Source: Theocolax elegans (lineage: Eukaryota > Arthropoda > Insecta > Hymenoptera > Cerocephalidae). Taken from it: 64,000 bases of DNA. Under the pieces are notes generated by a model that worked only from the letters and a program-made list of their open reading frames with translations, did not search any database and was not told the origin of the DNA. Shown here in pieces: positions 51,594 to 61,929 of the stretch. The position numbers and the translations under genes were made by a program. Position 1 is the stretch's first letter, and each line of letters starts with the position of its first letter. The stretch lies in the NCBI GenBank assembly GCA_026168455.1, contig CM047431.1, forward strand, positions 22,137,365 through 22,201,364, given 5' to 3'.

Positions 51594-53815
51594 TGGCCTA
51601 ATTTGTTACAGCTGTAGCACGGCTCTTTTTGTTTACGGGGATGATTGTATATGATCGGGGCTCTGGCGCTGCTGTGCTGATTGAGGCTGCTTATTGTTGG
51701 CTGCGGTTGTTGTGTTTGCTGCTCTTGCCAGTTGCTTCTGATGTTAAATTTCTTAGGCTCTTGTGCTGCTGCTTGCTGTTGGCTCGAGTTAATGCTTTTG
51801 GCTGCTTCGCTATACTGCTTCCTGGGGTATTGCTGCTTATTGCTCCTTGGGGTATGCTTGGGCTGTTGGGTGTTTTTGGGAGGGTTTGGGCTAGCTATCG
51901 GGGCTGCTGGCTCTGGTGGGTTTGAGGCTTCTGTTGTGCTTTGGTTTGGCTCGGTTTTTATTGCTGCTATTTTCCGTGGCTTCGTTTGCGTGGGGTCTAC
52001 ATAAGCAAACCTTTGTAGCCCTGCAATCGTAATTGGCGGAGGTGGATTGCATGCTTCATCTAAATAGCGTCTAGCTTCTTCTCTCTTGCCCAATCGTTGT
52101 AGCTCGGTAAAATCATTAAAATGGTGCCTTTCTATTTTTACTCGATAGCTCGGGTGCATGTTTCTATATGCCCTATCGAGTTGCTCGTGAATGGACATTG
52201 GAGGCTTAAAATGATCAAACATCCCTCTTAACTTTTGTAAGTATGTGGCGATGTCTTCATTTGCTCCTTGCGTTCTAAGCTCTGCTGTGCGACGTAGGCT
52301 TATCTGCGTATCTTCCACTCCATATTGCAGTCTAAATGCTTCCATAAATTCGCTAAATGTTCTCCAGTTATGCTTTTCTCTTTTAAACCAGTCGTATGAT
52401 TCGTCGTCGAGTACGGCGGGTAGAGAAAGCATAATTTCTTCTGCGGTGAACCCATGCGATTCTTTACATTCCTCTAAGTTCCGTAGGAATGTTTCAGGGT
52501 CGCCTTTTTTATTGCCCTTGAACGATATGTGCCACCTATTGAAAATTTCGACCGTACGCTTTTCTCGTATGAACGTTGCGTCGTCTAATCTGCTCGTTCT
52601 GTAGGTGCTGCTCAGTGGGTGTATCGTATTGTAATCGGGATGCGGCTGGCTTAAAAGCTGGTGGCTATAATATTCCGGTTGCTGCGGAGCTTGTTGGGGA
52701 ATGGCGCTTGCGAATGCTCGTCGTTGTGCTTGGGGTATAGGGGAATATGGAACTTCGTATGTTCTATCGGTTAATTGTTGGGACGGGGGGACTATATATG
52801 CATTTTGCTGCTGTGGCTGGCTTACGTATTGCACTTCATCTTCCCAATGGACGCTCGGTAAATTTCTGTTTGTTTCTCTTCGTCTCGGGTCGATCTGGTT
52901 CGGTGACGTCAAATATCTCTGCTGCGTTGCTGCTGGTTGGCTTGTGGTGGGTGCTGTGACTATGGGACGGAAGGCTGATTGCTGGATGCAGTGGGACTGT
53001 CGGGGCCGGGAATTTCGTTCAGAGTTGGTGGTATAGGTTGTGGTAGGTGTTGTGCAACTAACGAAGGGATTTCTTATAAGGGATGGGTTACTGGGTAACG
53101 TAGGAGCTATGGCTTGAATAGTATAATGTGACGTAGTATTAACTGCTAAGTTCGATGTCGTTACGTCAGGCAGCGTGTGATAAATTTCTATATTCGGTGC
53201 ATCTAATAGATTCTGGCTTGCTATCGGCGTTGGCGTCAGTCTGTATGCAGTCGATTGTGCTCGTGGGTGATTTGTTTGCTTTTCGGTTGGACTGCTGCTT
53301 CGTTGATTTTGGCTATAAGGGGTTGATCGCTGAGTTGGCTGCGTCATCTCTTGCATTGAAATTGGATCTGCATAGGGATCACGAGTTTGTCCTGTTTCCA
53401 ATTCAATAAAATTTTCTTGGCTGCTTGCTTGCTGGAGTGGGTGGGAGGATATGGGAGGTAAAAAATTTGTTCGCTCAGATTGGGTAAGGGAAAGGGATAA
53501 CTCGTCTGGATTTATTGCTTCTGACTCTTGTTCATCTGCTCGAGTTATATTTTCTTCCGAAAACTCGTCAAACCACATTTGGTCTGTTCGCGGATTCCAT
53601 TGAGCCGCTGAGTCTCCAAAGTTGCGTCTAATTTCATAACGAGCTACTCTATCGCGAATAATAGCTATATCGTTATCTAAATTTAAAAATGATGTTCCCG
53701 CATAGAAGACAACTCTTCCATCGGCTAATTCATTTATGGCTCTCCTAATTATTGGTGCGCCTTGAGCTGCACTTATTCCTACTAATTTTCCGCCTAATCT
53801 AAAATTACGGGACAT
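51473..53815 (-). CDS. gag: Gypsy C gag
   Basis: An intact 780-codon frame. The N-terminal block (IRDRVARYEIRRNFG) is shared with Gypsy B. A long Gln/Ser/Pro-rich region precedes the capsid-like domain (WHISFKGNKKGDPETFLRNL, FMEAFRLQYGVED, YLQKLRGMFDHFKPPM). A basic, Gln-rich stretch leads to the nucleocapsid: CCHC knuckle CYSCNKLGHWAAEC, then CHGCGTPG and CTRC. The gag stop TAA is at 51475-51473, 15 nt after the slippery heptamer. Longer than typical Gypsy gag because of the low-complexity middle. Confidence 0.92.
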   Translation of the reverse strand: MSRNFRLGGKLVGISAAQGAPIIRRAINELADGRVVFYAGTSFLNLDNDIAIIRDRVARYEIRRNFGDSAAQWNPRTDQMWFDEFSEENITRADEQESEAINPDELSLSLTQSERTNFLPPISSHPLQQASSQENFIELETGQTRDPYADPISMQEMTQPTQRSTPYSQNQRSSSPTEKQTNHPRAQSTAYRLTPTPIASQNLLDAPNIEIYHTLPDVTTSNLAVNTTSHYTIQAIAPTLPSNPSLIRNPFVSCTTPTTTYTTNSERNSRPRQSHCIQQSAFRPIVTAPTTSQPAATQQRYLTSPNQIDPRRRETNRNLPSVHWEDEVQYVSQPQQQNAYIVPPSQQLTDRTYEVPYSPIPQAQRRAFASAIPQQAPQQPEYYSHQLLSQPHPDYNTIHPLSSTYRTSRLDDATFIREKRTVEIFNRWHISFKGNKKGDPETFLRNLEECKESHGFTAEEIMLSLPAVLDDESYDWFKREKHNWRTFSEFMEAFRLQYGVEDTQISLRRTAELRTQGANEDIATYLQKLRGMFDHFKPPMSIHEQLDRAYRNMHPSYRVKIERHHFNDFTELQRLGKREEARRYLDEACNPPPPITIAGLQRFAYVDPTQTKPRKIAAIKTEPNQSTTEASNPPEPAAPIASPNPPKNTQQPKHTPRSNKQQYPRKQYSEAAKSINSSQQQAAAQEPKKFNIRSNWQEQQTQQPQPTISSLNQHSSARAPIIYNHPRKQKEPCYSCNKLGHWAAECPNRRCHGCGTPGVFIKQCTRCNPRQTSGNYNQRG

Positions 53816-54801
53816 TTTAATCAGGTCTCAGGAAAATATTTGCTTAATTAATAGCTCTTGCTCAACAATCGAATAGCTCAATGTTTATATGTTAAATTAA
53901 TTTTAATTTATAATTGATTAGGGAAAGCAAAAAAAAATTAATGCAAGCTTCCACACGAATAATTATTAGCTTAAGCAATAAAACAATAAATTTGTTTGCT
54001 CCGTTAGTGCAAATCTCAATATTATTACTAGGGGAATAATTAAAAAAAATTAATTATTTAAGCTACAGCAATCAGGGGAAAAAATAAATAATAGTTTTGC
54101 ACGGTGCGTTTAGAAATTATTGAATTTATAATTTTTAAAACATGCGCTAAGGGAAAAAAAAATAATAAGCTGTTAATTTGGTTAGGGAATGCAATGGCAA
54201 ACAAAAAAAAATTTATTCGCTGCTAGTATGGGTTATATAATAAGAAAAAAAAATATATGTAGCTTGGTTAAGGGAGAAAGCTATAAATTACCCAAAGAAT
54301 GTGCGTAGGAGGGGGAAATATCGTGCTCTGCTATATATAATTATTAATGGTAAAAGAAAATAAAAATGCAACCAATGGCGAATTTCAATATGTAGGGATG
54401 ATAAGCAAATCAATAAATATATAAGCGTTCAAGCGAAAAATAAAGCAAATGCAAATTAATAGCAAATTATGTAAATAAATGTGTATATACTATTTGTATA
54501 TACGTATGCTTCATATATAAAAGCGTTATTATTATGTAATATAAAAATAAATTTTCAGAAATATTAATTATTAATAATAAAAAGAAAAATTTTCGCAACA
54601 GAAAATTATTAAGCTTTATCAAATTAAATTATTAGCTGCTCAAATATAATAAATTTTAATTTCTACGACACGTGGTCGTATAAAGAAAAATGGCCGTGCT
54701 TCGCCACCTCGCGTGTGTGTGCGCACGACGAACGAGAAGGAAAAATGGCTGCTCTGCGTCTCGCTAGATGCTCACAATTTTAATCCCAAAATAAAAATTA
54801 A
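53816..54801 (-). other. Gypsy C leader
   Basis: About 1 kb between the primer-binding site and gag: AT-rich with A-runs, and near the LTR two ATGGC words (54690 and 54750). No ORF with recognisable product. It probably contains the packaging region. Confidence 0.7.
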
Positions 54802-54815
54802 CACGTTGGGCGCCA
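54802..54815 (-). other. Gypsy C primer-binding site (tRNA-Lys)
   Basis: The plus strand reads CACGTTGGGCGCCA, the 3' end of animal tRNA-Lys(CTT) plus CCA. On the element strand it is TGGCGCCCAACGTG, one base after the 5' LTR. Confidence 0.9.
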
Positions 54816-54816
54816 A

Positions 54817-56421
54817 TGTCACGCTGCACTGGGGATTAGGGTGCAGGTGATCGGGGATAATAAAAATAAGGAATATATAAATTAACTTAATTTATTATCC
54901 GATGCGATTCTATAAATATCTGCTTACGAAGTAATTATCACGGGTGCCAGTCTCGTCCGTTACGCGGGCTCAAGCTCGGCTGCGATCGGCTCAGGGGGGG
55001 GCGAATGTATGAAGGCGAAATGTGGCTCACTGCTAATTGCACGGGTGAAAATTATAATTTAACTAACTCCGAATCGTTAGCTGAATCGGTGATACTCGTC
55101 CGCAACGAGTTTAATGTCGACCGACGGCGCGGCTGCGATACGCGATCGCGGGTCGAAAGCTGCTCGAAATAAAGAAAAGGGGGGAGAAGGGGGAAACGCG
55201 GTAACTCGCACACACACAGTACGGAAGCACGGGAATTGCACAAAACGGAATAAAGGAGGCACAAGAGTATTCACCAACCTTTGCTGCGATGCTGCTCTCG
55301 TTTAACTTCGCTAAATAAATTTGCGCACTCGCTACACACACTGTGGTTCGCACACTTGATCGGACGTCGTGGCGCTACGGCGATCGGAAGAGCTCTGCTC
55401 TCCTCGGCGTGGTCGACGCATTGCCCGTGTGCGCGCATGCGTCGCGACGGCCCACTTGCGGTGCGTACGCGGCCTTACTCGAGTGCGGCTTGAGTAACAT
55501 GGCCGCCGCATCGTCTCGAAGTGTACACCTCGTCCGCTCCCGCAACAACAATGGTGCCGTTGACGACGACGTAAGCTGCTTGCCAGGTAATTATAAATTC
55601 GTTCCTTATTGTTCGCTCGTCGGCTAATAATGTCGGTGGTTACAGGGCTGCGGGAGGTGTATATCCACGGCACGTCGATACGAGCTCATGCGTCGCCGCG
55701 CCGATATCTCTTTCTCTCTCGCTCTTCTTGAGGCGCACGGCTTGACAGGTGCAACGGCGGGCTCGGCTGCTTGGACGGACACACGGCAATATCCAGGTAA
55801 ATATCCACTTGGAGGACGGCTTGCTGCTTTATTATTAATCTGTGTGTGTGTGTGAGCACTTATAATGCTCACCTAACCTCTTCACAAGTCCTCTCCTATA
55901 CACACTTATTTAAGTAAGTGTGTGCTCCCATCTGCTCCCTTATAGTGAACATTACTACATTAGCTGGTGCTTACAGGTTTCCTGGATAATTGCTGGCCAA
56001 CGGACTTCCTGGATTTATTATCTTATTCTTCTGGCTCAGGCTTCCTTGGCTTGCTGGTACGCTGTTACTGAACTGAGGATTTTGGGGCTCGCTGTCAACA
56101 CCTCAGCATGCTGCTTCACTTGGCTGGCTCTTCGTCAAGGCTTATGTTTAGTTTACTTCAAGAGTACTCTATATTGCTGTGAACTCCTTCTGTGTCCTGC
56201 TCGGCTGCTCCCCTGTGTACGCTTGTTAGTGGGCTCGGTGAATTGTTATAGTGTTAAGGAGCTCGGCTATTGGGAGGGTATTGTACTTTTATTACAGACT
56301 CTTAGGGAAATTAGGGAAATATAGGTTCGGTTAGGCTTGTAAATGTGTGTGTGCTCGTACAGGGAAGGTAAGATATAGCTATTTGTCGCTTTAAATGACA
56401 TGCATTATTTGCATTGTCACA
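54817..56421 (-). repeat. Gypsy C 5' LTR (1605 bp)
   Basis: Near-identical to 44752-46356. Read on the element strand it starts TGTGACAATGCAAA and folds back (positions equivalent to 46331-46339 with 46345-46354, one extra T). Confidence 0.97.
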
Positions 56422-56425
56422 GTAA

Positions 56426-57099
56426 ATAGGGAATCTTTGCCTCCTCTTGTGGTTGATGGCCATGAAATTGAGCTAATTGACTCTGTTCGTGATCTTGGGG
56501 TGCAGATTTGTAGCAATCTCCAATGGAATGCCCACATCTCCGGCGTGGCTTCAAGGGTTCATGGTGCTTTGCATAGGTTGAGAAATTGTGGAAATTTTTT
56601 GTCGATGCCCTTGCGGAAGAAATTGGTTGCCACATTAGTTTTACCACACTTTGATTATGGATGTCTAGTATATTGTGATCTGCCAGATTACTTAAGTGTC
56701 AAGTTGCAGCGATTGTTCAATGTTTGTGTGCGCTATATTTATCGTTTAAGAAAGGATGCGAAGTTGGAGAGTTTTATTGTTAAGTTAAATTGGCTAACTG
56801 TGGCACAGCGACGTACATTTTTTCTAGGTGTTTTGACTTATAAGATTTTGACCTCTGGGAAACCAGAATACCTTCACGAGTTGCTTCCTCCACCTCGTGA
56901 TGATGTACGTCGCTCTGGTCGAAATCAGCAATCCTGTTTTGAACGACCTATTGCCTCTACAAATGCATTCCGGAATTCTTTTACCTTCCAAGCTATGGAT
57001 CTGTGGGATACCTTACCGGCTGAGTTGAAGATTGCTAGGAATGTGGACACATTTAAGTCTCGTCTGTGTGATTATTTATTGTCTAGCGCCAGAAATTAG
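56426..57099 (+). pseudogene. LINE ORF2, right part after Gypsy C
   Basis: Continues the LINE protein downstream of RT: VRDLGVQICSNLQWNAHI, then RLFNVCVRYIYRLRK and the C-terminal WDTLPAELKIARN block typical of CR1/Jockey-group ORF2 ends. The stop is TAG at 57097-57099. The frame is open from the GTAA duplication to the stop. An ATG counted at 56395 lies in LTR sequence and is not the true start. Confidence 0.8.
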
Positions 57100-57526
57100 A
57101 AATTAGTAATAAGATTTTTAGTTATTAGTATTATATTAGTTATTGTATATATATAGAGAGAGAGTTGTAAAGAGTTGTAAATAGTTGCAAATAATTTAAT
57201 TTAATTTATAATTTATAGCATTTTCTGTTAACATTTTAAAGAGTAGTCGAAGAGTAGTCCGTTGCGTCATGTCTCTTTTATTTTGAATTATTGATCCCGT
57301 AATGATCTGTGATGAATTTTATTTTATTTAGTATTATATTTTATTTAGTATTATATAGTGTTATAGTATTGTTATAGCAACTGTTATTATTAAAATATGC
57401 GCATATATTGTATTATTCACCGACGCCGTCTGAACTGTTATGAATGTTATTGTAAATTTTATTATGTACCTTGCCTTAAGGATAAATCTTTCCTAGGCAA
57501 TAATAAAAGCTTTTTCAATCAATCAA
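57100..57526 (+). other. LINE 3' untranslated region and tail
   Basis: AT-rich region with repeated TTAGTATTATATT words, ending AATAAAAGCTTTTTCAATCA, a short (AATC)n tail as in several CR1-like families rather than poly(A). Confidence 0.7.
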
Positions 57527-57560
57527 TCTCTCTCACTCTAACTCTTTAACTCGTACTACA

Positions 57561-57569
<9 letters not shown>
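57527..57569. repeat. LINE target-site duplication, right copy
   Basis: Right-hand match of 40357-40399 (see that entry), continuing into a (CT)n run to about 57588. Confidence 0.75.
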
Positions 57570-57593
<24 letters not shown>

Positions 57594-58007
57594 AAAACTC
57601 AACCCGCTCACGTTTCGCCGCGACACTTCTCGCGCGCGAAAAGATGGCCGACAGTTACTTTAATTTAAATTTAACATCGGTGAGGACGAAACCGAACGTC
57701 CTGTCACGGTCGTCATTTGTGACGTGGTATTCGCGAACCCGGTATAATTAATTATTATTAATAATTAAAATTGACCGTTGGGCCGCGTTGCCCAATACCG
57801 CGCACACAATTATTTAATTTATCCGAACTGCGGGCTGTCGCCAGGAACGCGAGTTCGCTGGGACGTACGGTTTGGAGGATTCGGGCGATCCTCCTTGCCT
57901 CGACACGAATTATAAATTTAAAGGATGTCGGCGGAAGCGGGGAGAATAAAATAAACACACTCAATTAAAATAAAATTAAAAATAAAAGAACATTTATTTT
58001 AATATAT
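57570..58007. other. Unclassified GC-mixed DNA
   Basis: It continues the DNA interrupted by the LINE. At 57644 (+) AAGATGGCCGAC starts a 35-codon frame with a GTGAGG donor-like site after 12 codons; on the minus strand a 68-codon frame (57964-57758) is open. I recognise neither. It contains inverted words around TTAATTATTATTAATAATTA. Confidence 0.35.
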
Positions 58008-58550
58008 CCGGCGTACCCGAATACACTCCCGATGTACACGCACACATACACTCGGGGTAAAGGGGGGGAACGCGCGGTAGTATATAATACACTTACCGGG
58101 GTGCGCCCCGTGGATGGCCAAGCCGATCCTTGTCCCTTTGACCTCCTGGGCAACGGAGGCCGACGTCGGCTGCGGTGGTGGAAGGCGGCCCTGTGCCGCG
58201 GCGAGTGCCTCGCGAACCGCGTCCGCACTTACTCAACACTTCCCGTCCTTGTTCACACACCAAATCACTCGCGGCTCGCTCACGAGGATGTTCCGGGTTC
58301 CGACGGTTTTGCGCCTCACGCGCCTTTTCTTAGCCGGAAAACTTTCGATCGGTCCGGATAAGTTTGTCCGCCTCGAGCGGCGGATCGGCACATACTAACT
58401 AGGCAATCGCCTAATTTTCGAAAAAGGGATGAGAGTGGGAAACACACACACACTCTCGCGCTCTCATCCCTACGTACTATTGCGCGCGTAATTGTACACT
58501 TGATTCTGTAAACAAATGTCGTCGGTTGGCCTTGACATACCAAAGGCTCC
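58008..58550. repeat. 543-bp direct repeat, copy 2
   Basis: Second copy of 38502-39044, same orientation and length. Left neighbour is AT-rich (AATATATCC), right neighbour GACGACTTACATTTAACAGG; neither flank matches copy 1. Confidence 0.8.
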
Positions 58551-59164
58551 GACGACTTACATTTAACAGGATTTTAAATATTCTATTCGTCGTGAATAGA
58601 TTGTGTGACGATTTCCGTCACAATATATATATATATTACACCTTTGGTGTAAGTTATGTCCTAAAATACGTGAAAATTAGTGATTTTATGAGGTTTATGA
58701 GGCATAAGTTACACCAGCGGTCTTGGCCAATAATCTAACCCAAGCCATTCGAAAGCTCGCGAAAAATGTGAACTTTTGAGAGGTGTTAGATTAAAATCGA
58801 TTATGGTGTAGTAGCCTTTTTTTTATATTCAATATGTCCGGGTGTTCTATCTCTTCGAGATTTTAAAATTAAGAAATGTAACCAGGGTAGATAAGTTCTA
58901 AAGATTAATTTAAACAAAAGTTGTTTGTAATGTTTTTTCAAAATAATCAACAGATTTTGAGATACATTGCTTTAAAAATAGAAATTTTTCTAAAAAATTG
59001 AAAAATTTCCACTTTTCATGGTCAAATAACTCTTAAGCAAATTATTTTTAACACTTAAATTTTTTTTGTATGTTCTGGAAGATGTTTCCAGCCTGTTCTC
59101 AAATTTTGGAGTGATTTAAAATTTTCATCGTACCACTTGACGTGAAATAGCCCATATATGTGTA
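58551..59164. other. AT-rich DNA with small hairpins
   Basis: GTGACGATTTCCGTCAC (58602-58620) and TTACACC/GGTGTAA (about 58637-58653) are short hairpins flanking a (TA)n run. No gene recognised. Confidence 0.5.
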
Positions 59165-60702
59165 TATATATGTATGTATGTATGTGGGTGTGTGTGCGTG
59201 CTGCGGAATATTTATATAATATATATATATTTTAAAATTGTTTTTTCAAGAATACATAATCTATGTATTTTTTCCGTAATATCATTAGAATATTATTTAT
59301 TTATTACTGTAAAACATGTGAGGGCCAGAAATGAAAAATAATAGTGTAAGATACTTTTCATATAAAAAAATCTGTATTCAGATTGGTAGAAATTTTTGCA
59401 TGGTTCAAAATACTTGTCGATTAGAGTTTGATTTCAGTGCTTTCAATTGCAGAAACTTTTTACGAAGTTTAAGTAATATATATAAAAATGTTTATATAAA
59501 TTATAAATTTATGGTACGATTCAAAATACTTGTCGATTTCAGTTTGATTTCAATTCTTTCAATTGCAGAAATTTTTTATACGAAATTTTCGTAATATTTA
59601 TAAAAATGTTTCATTAAAATTCAAAGAAATAGATAAAATAAGGTAGTTAGAAATTAAAATTATTTATTTATCAGATAACAATGTCAGATTGAATAGCAGA
59701 ATTTATTTATCAGATAACAATTTTCAAAGTTTGATTAGAATAGCACAATACTTGCGGGTTTTGACACCTTCTTGGAAGGTGTTTTCGAATTGATTACTTT
59801 CAATTTGTAGAAAAATATTATGGAATATAAGTTAGATATAGAAAAGGTGTAATAAAAATATAAATAAGTAGAGAAAATATGGGAATTAGAATCAAAGATA
59901 TTTTTATCTTATACTTTAAAATTTATCAGACAGATAACAATTTTATTTATCAGATAACAATTTTCAAAGTTTGATTAGAATAATACATATACTTGCGGGT
60001 TTTGACACCTTTTTGAAAGGTGTTTTTGATTTGAGTACTTTCAATTGCAGAAAACTATTATGGAGTATAAATTACTTATAAAAAGGTGTAATTAAAATAT
60101 AAATAAGTATAAAAATAGAATTATCTTAAAAATGCAATAATTAATATATTTAATTGTTTCAATAGAATTATCTTAAAAATGCTATCACATATACTTGCGG
60201 GTTTTGACACCTTTTTGAAAGGTGTTTTTGATTTGAGTACTTTCAATTGCAGAAAACTATTATGGAGTATAAATTACTTATAAAAAGGTGTAATTAAAAT
60301 ATAAATAAGTATAAAAATAGAATTATCTTAAAAATGCAATAATTAATATATTTAATTTTTAACCCATTGTATATATCATATGGATATTTGGAAAAGTGTA
60401 TGTTATACTTGATTAATATTTATTTCATCTTCAAACAATTTTGCATCTGTATTTAAAGCATTACATTGAATTTTAGATGCATTATTATTATTGAGTATAC
60501 GTTTAAAAATTTTATGAGTTTTATCAAGAATGAGTAAACAAATACACATTCTTTCATGTTATGTTCACAACTTTTTTTTTGCGCACGGAAAAAATACATA
60601 TATTATGTATTCTTGAAAAACCAATTTTAAAATATATATATATATTATATAAATATTCCGCCGCACGCACACACACCCACATACATACATACATATATAA
60701 TT
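59165..60702. mobile_element. TIR element with tandem-repeat core
   Basis: About 1.54 kb bounded by inverted repeats of about 115 bp (59165-59278 and 60587-60702) that begin TGTATGTATGTATGTGGGTG and end near TTTTTTCCG. The core consists of repeated units: two of about 113 bp (59407-59620) and three of about 200-240 bp starting CTTGCGGGTTTTGACACC (59751, 59993, 60194). The last two units are near identical over about 165 bp. No transposase. It is non-autonomous; the class is uncertain (long-TIR MITE or Helitron-related element). Confidence 0.7.
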
Positions 60703-60719
60703 AAAGACTTTCTGTAAGA

Positions 60720-61482
60720 AATGGTTTTAATTAATATCTTAGTTTGGGAAACGTTTCTAAACAGGCAGAAGTTGATGCTTTTATAAAAGTTGAAACCACA
60801 AGATTATATTTTACAAAAAAAAACAAGATATTTTAAGAAGCGATTGTTATAAAGGCATAATGGATTATTTACATAAAAAGAAACAGACTAAAAATGTAAA
60901 AATCGGAAAAATGTTTATTCTTCCATCACTATTTATAGGCAGTCCAAGATTCTTAAAATAAAATTATATTGATTTTATAAATTTAGTAAAGCGTCATGGT
61001 AAGCCAGACTTATTTATGATAATGACATGCAATCCAAACTGGAAAGAAATAACAGAGAATCTAGAGGAATATGAAACTGAAATTGGCAGACCAGATATTG
61101 TTGTTAAGGTGTTTCAACAATAAGTCAGAGAATTTAAAAAATTGGTAGGTAGAAGGTGTTTTAGGAAAATGTGTTGCTTATTCTTATGTTATTGAATTTC
61201 AAAAAAGAGGTCTGCCACATATGCACATGCTGTTATTTTTAGATGAAAGTGATAAAATTAAGAATCCTGGAAAAAGTTGATGAACTTATAAATGCAAAAA
61301 TTCCAAATGAAGATATTTATCCTCGATTACATAATATTACAAAACATTTTATGATACACGATCTTTGCGGAATACAGAATAAAAGATCTCCCTGTATGAA
61401 TAAAAACACAAAAAAATATATGAAAATTTTTCCTCAAAGTTTTAATAACAGATCAACTTATAATTCATCTGATTATCCATCT
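60720..61482 (+). pseudogene. Helitron Rep fragment, second copy
   Basis: Plus-strand remains of the same Rep domain as at 15.2-16.4 kb. Readable blocks in changing frames: VDAFIKVETTRLYFTKKN, IMDYLHKKK, KIGKMFILPS, KRHGKPDLFMIMTCNPNWKE, YVIEFQKRGLPHMHMLLFL (the HUH motif, as His-Met-His) and, in frame 61243-61488, FMIHDLCGIQNKRSPCM. Several stops and shifts. It is cut at 61482 by the Copia LTR. The close match in order and sequence to the first copy shows one Helitron family. Confidence 0.8.
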
Positions 61483-61883
61483 TGTTGAGGTGTGGATATA
61501 TAATGGAGAGAATTTTATTTAATAATGATGTGGATTTATTTAACTACTACTTCTTATATACATCGACGTGTTCATTTGGCGAAGGCTCAAGCCAGAGAGC
61601 TCGAGTAGCAGTGAGAGCGTCGTATTGTCCGACGTCTCTCGCAGTATAGTCGTACTCACATACATACTGGAGAGGGGAGACTTACAAGTGTGTCTCCACT
61701 CACACTCATTAGCACGCTCACTTATTTCGGCGTGCTTCACACTATACATGATTAGCGTACAATATTGAAATTGGTGTGAACTTGGGTATATAACATGAAC
61801 TTGGTTTGAACTTGGATATATAACATGAACTTGGTTTGAACTTGGGTATATAACAATATAAATGTACATATTATATTTCAACA
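61483..61883 (-). repeat. Copia 3' LTR (401 bp)
   Basis: Ends TGTTGA...TCAACA, with a polypurine stretch (AAGGAGGCG on the minus strand) at 61884-61892 beside it. Contains about three copies of a 30-bp unit (TTTGAACTTGGATATATAAC plus ATGAACTTGG) at about 61770-61856, as often seen in U3 regions. The other LTR is outside the window. Confidence 0.75.
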
Positions 61884-61929
61884 CGCCTCCTTATATTTAT
61901 ATTGTATTATTTATTTAAACTTATTTGCT

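Larger units (their letters stand above)
44752..56421 (-). mobile_element. Gypsy element C, nearly intact and young
   Basis: An 11.67-kb LTR retrotransposon on the minus strand, inserted in LINE ORF2 with a GTAA duplication. The two 1605-bp LTRs differ at about four positions. Gag and ORF3 are intact, pol has a single in-frame amber, and the primer-binding site, polypurine tract and gag-pol frameshift site are all in place. It is the least damaged element of the window and the best reference for the other two Gypsy copies. Confidence 0.95.
40400..57526 (+). mobile_element. CR1/Jockey-type LINE split by Gypsy C
   Basis: A non-LTR retrotransposon on the plus strand. The left part (40400-44751) has a 1.1-kb leader, ORF1 and most of ORF2; the right part (56426-57526) has the rest of ORF2 and the 3' end, AATAAAAGCTTTTT with a short AATC repeat. 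Without the insert it is about 5.45 kb and appears full length. A target duplication of about 40 bp flanks it. One frameshift near 44031 breaks ORF2, apart from the Gypsy insertion. Confidence 0.85.

Noticed and set aside
54802..54815. tRNA-Lys gene fragment
   Set aside because: Only the 3' 14 bases of the tRNA are present and they sit exactly beside the LTR: a primer-binding site.
38502..58550. 543-bp repeats as LTRs of one large element
   Set aside because: No TG...CA ends, no primer-binding site or polypurine tract next to them, no target duplication, and the DNA between is explained by a LINE with its own duplication.
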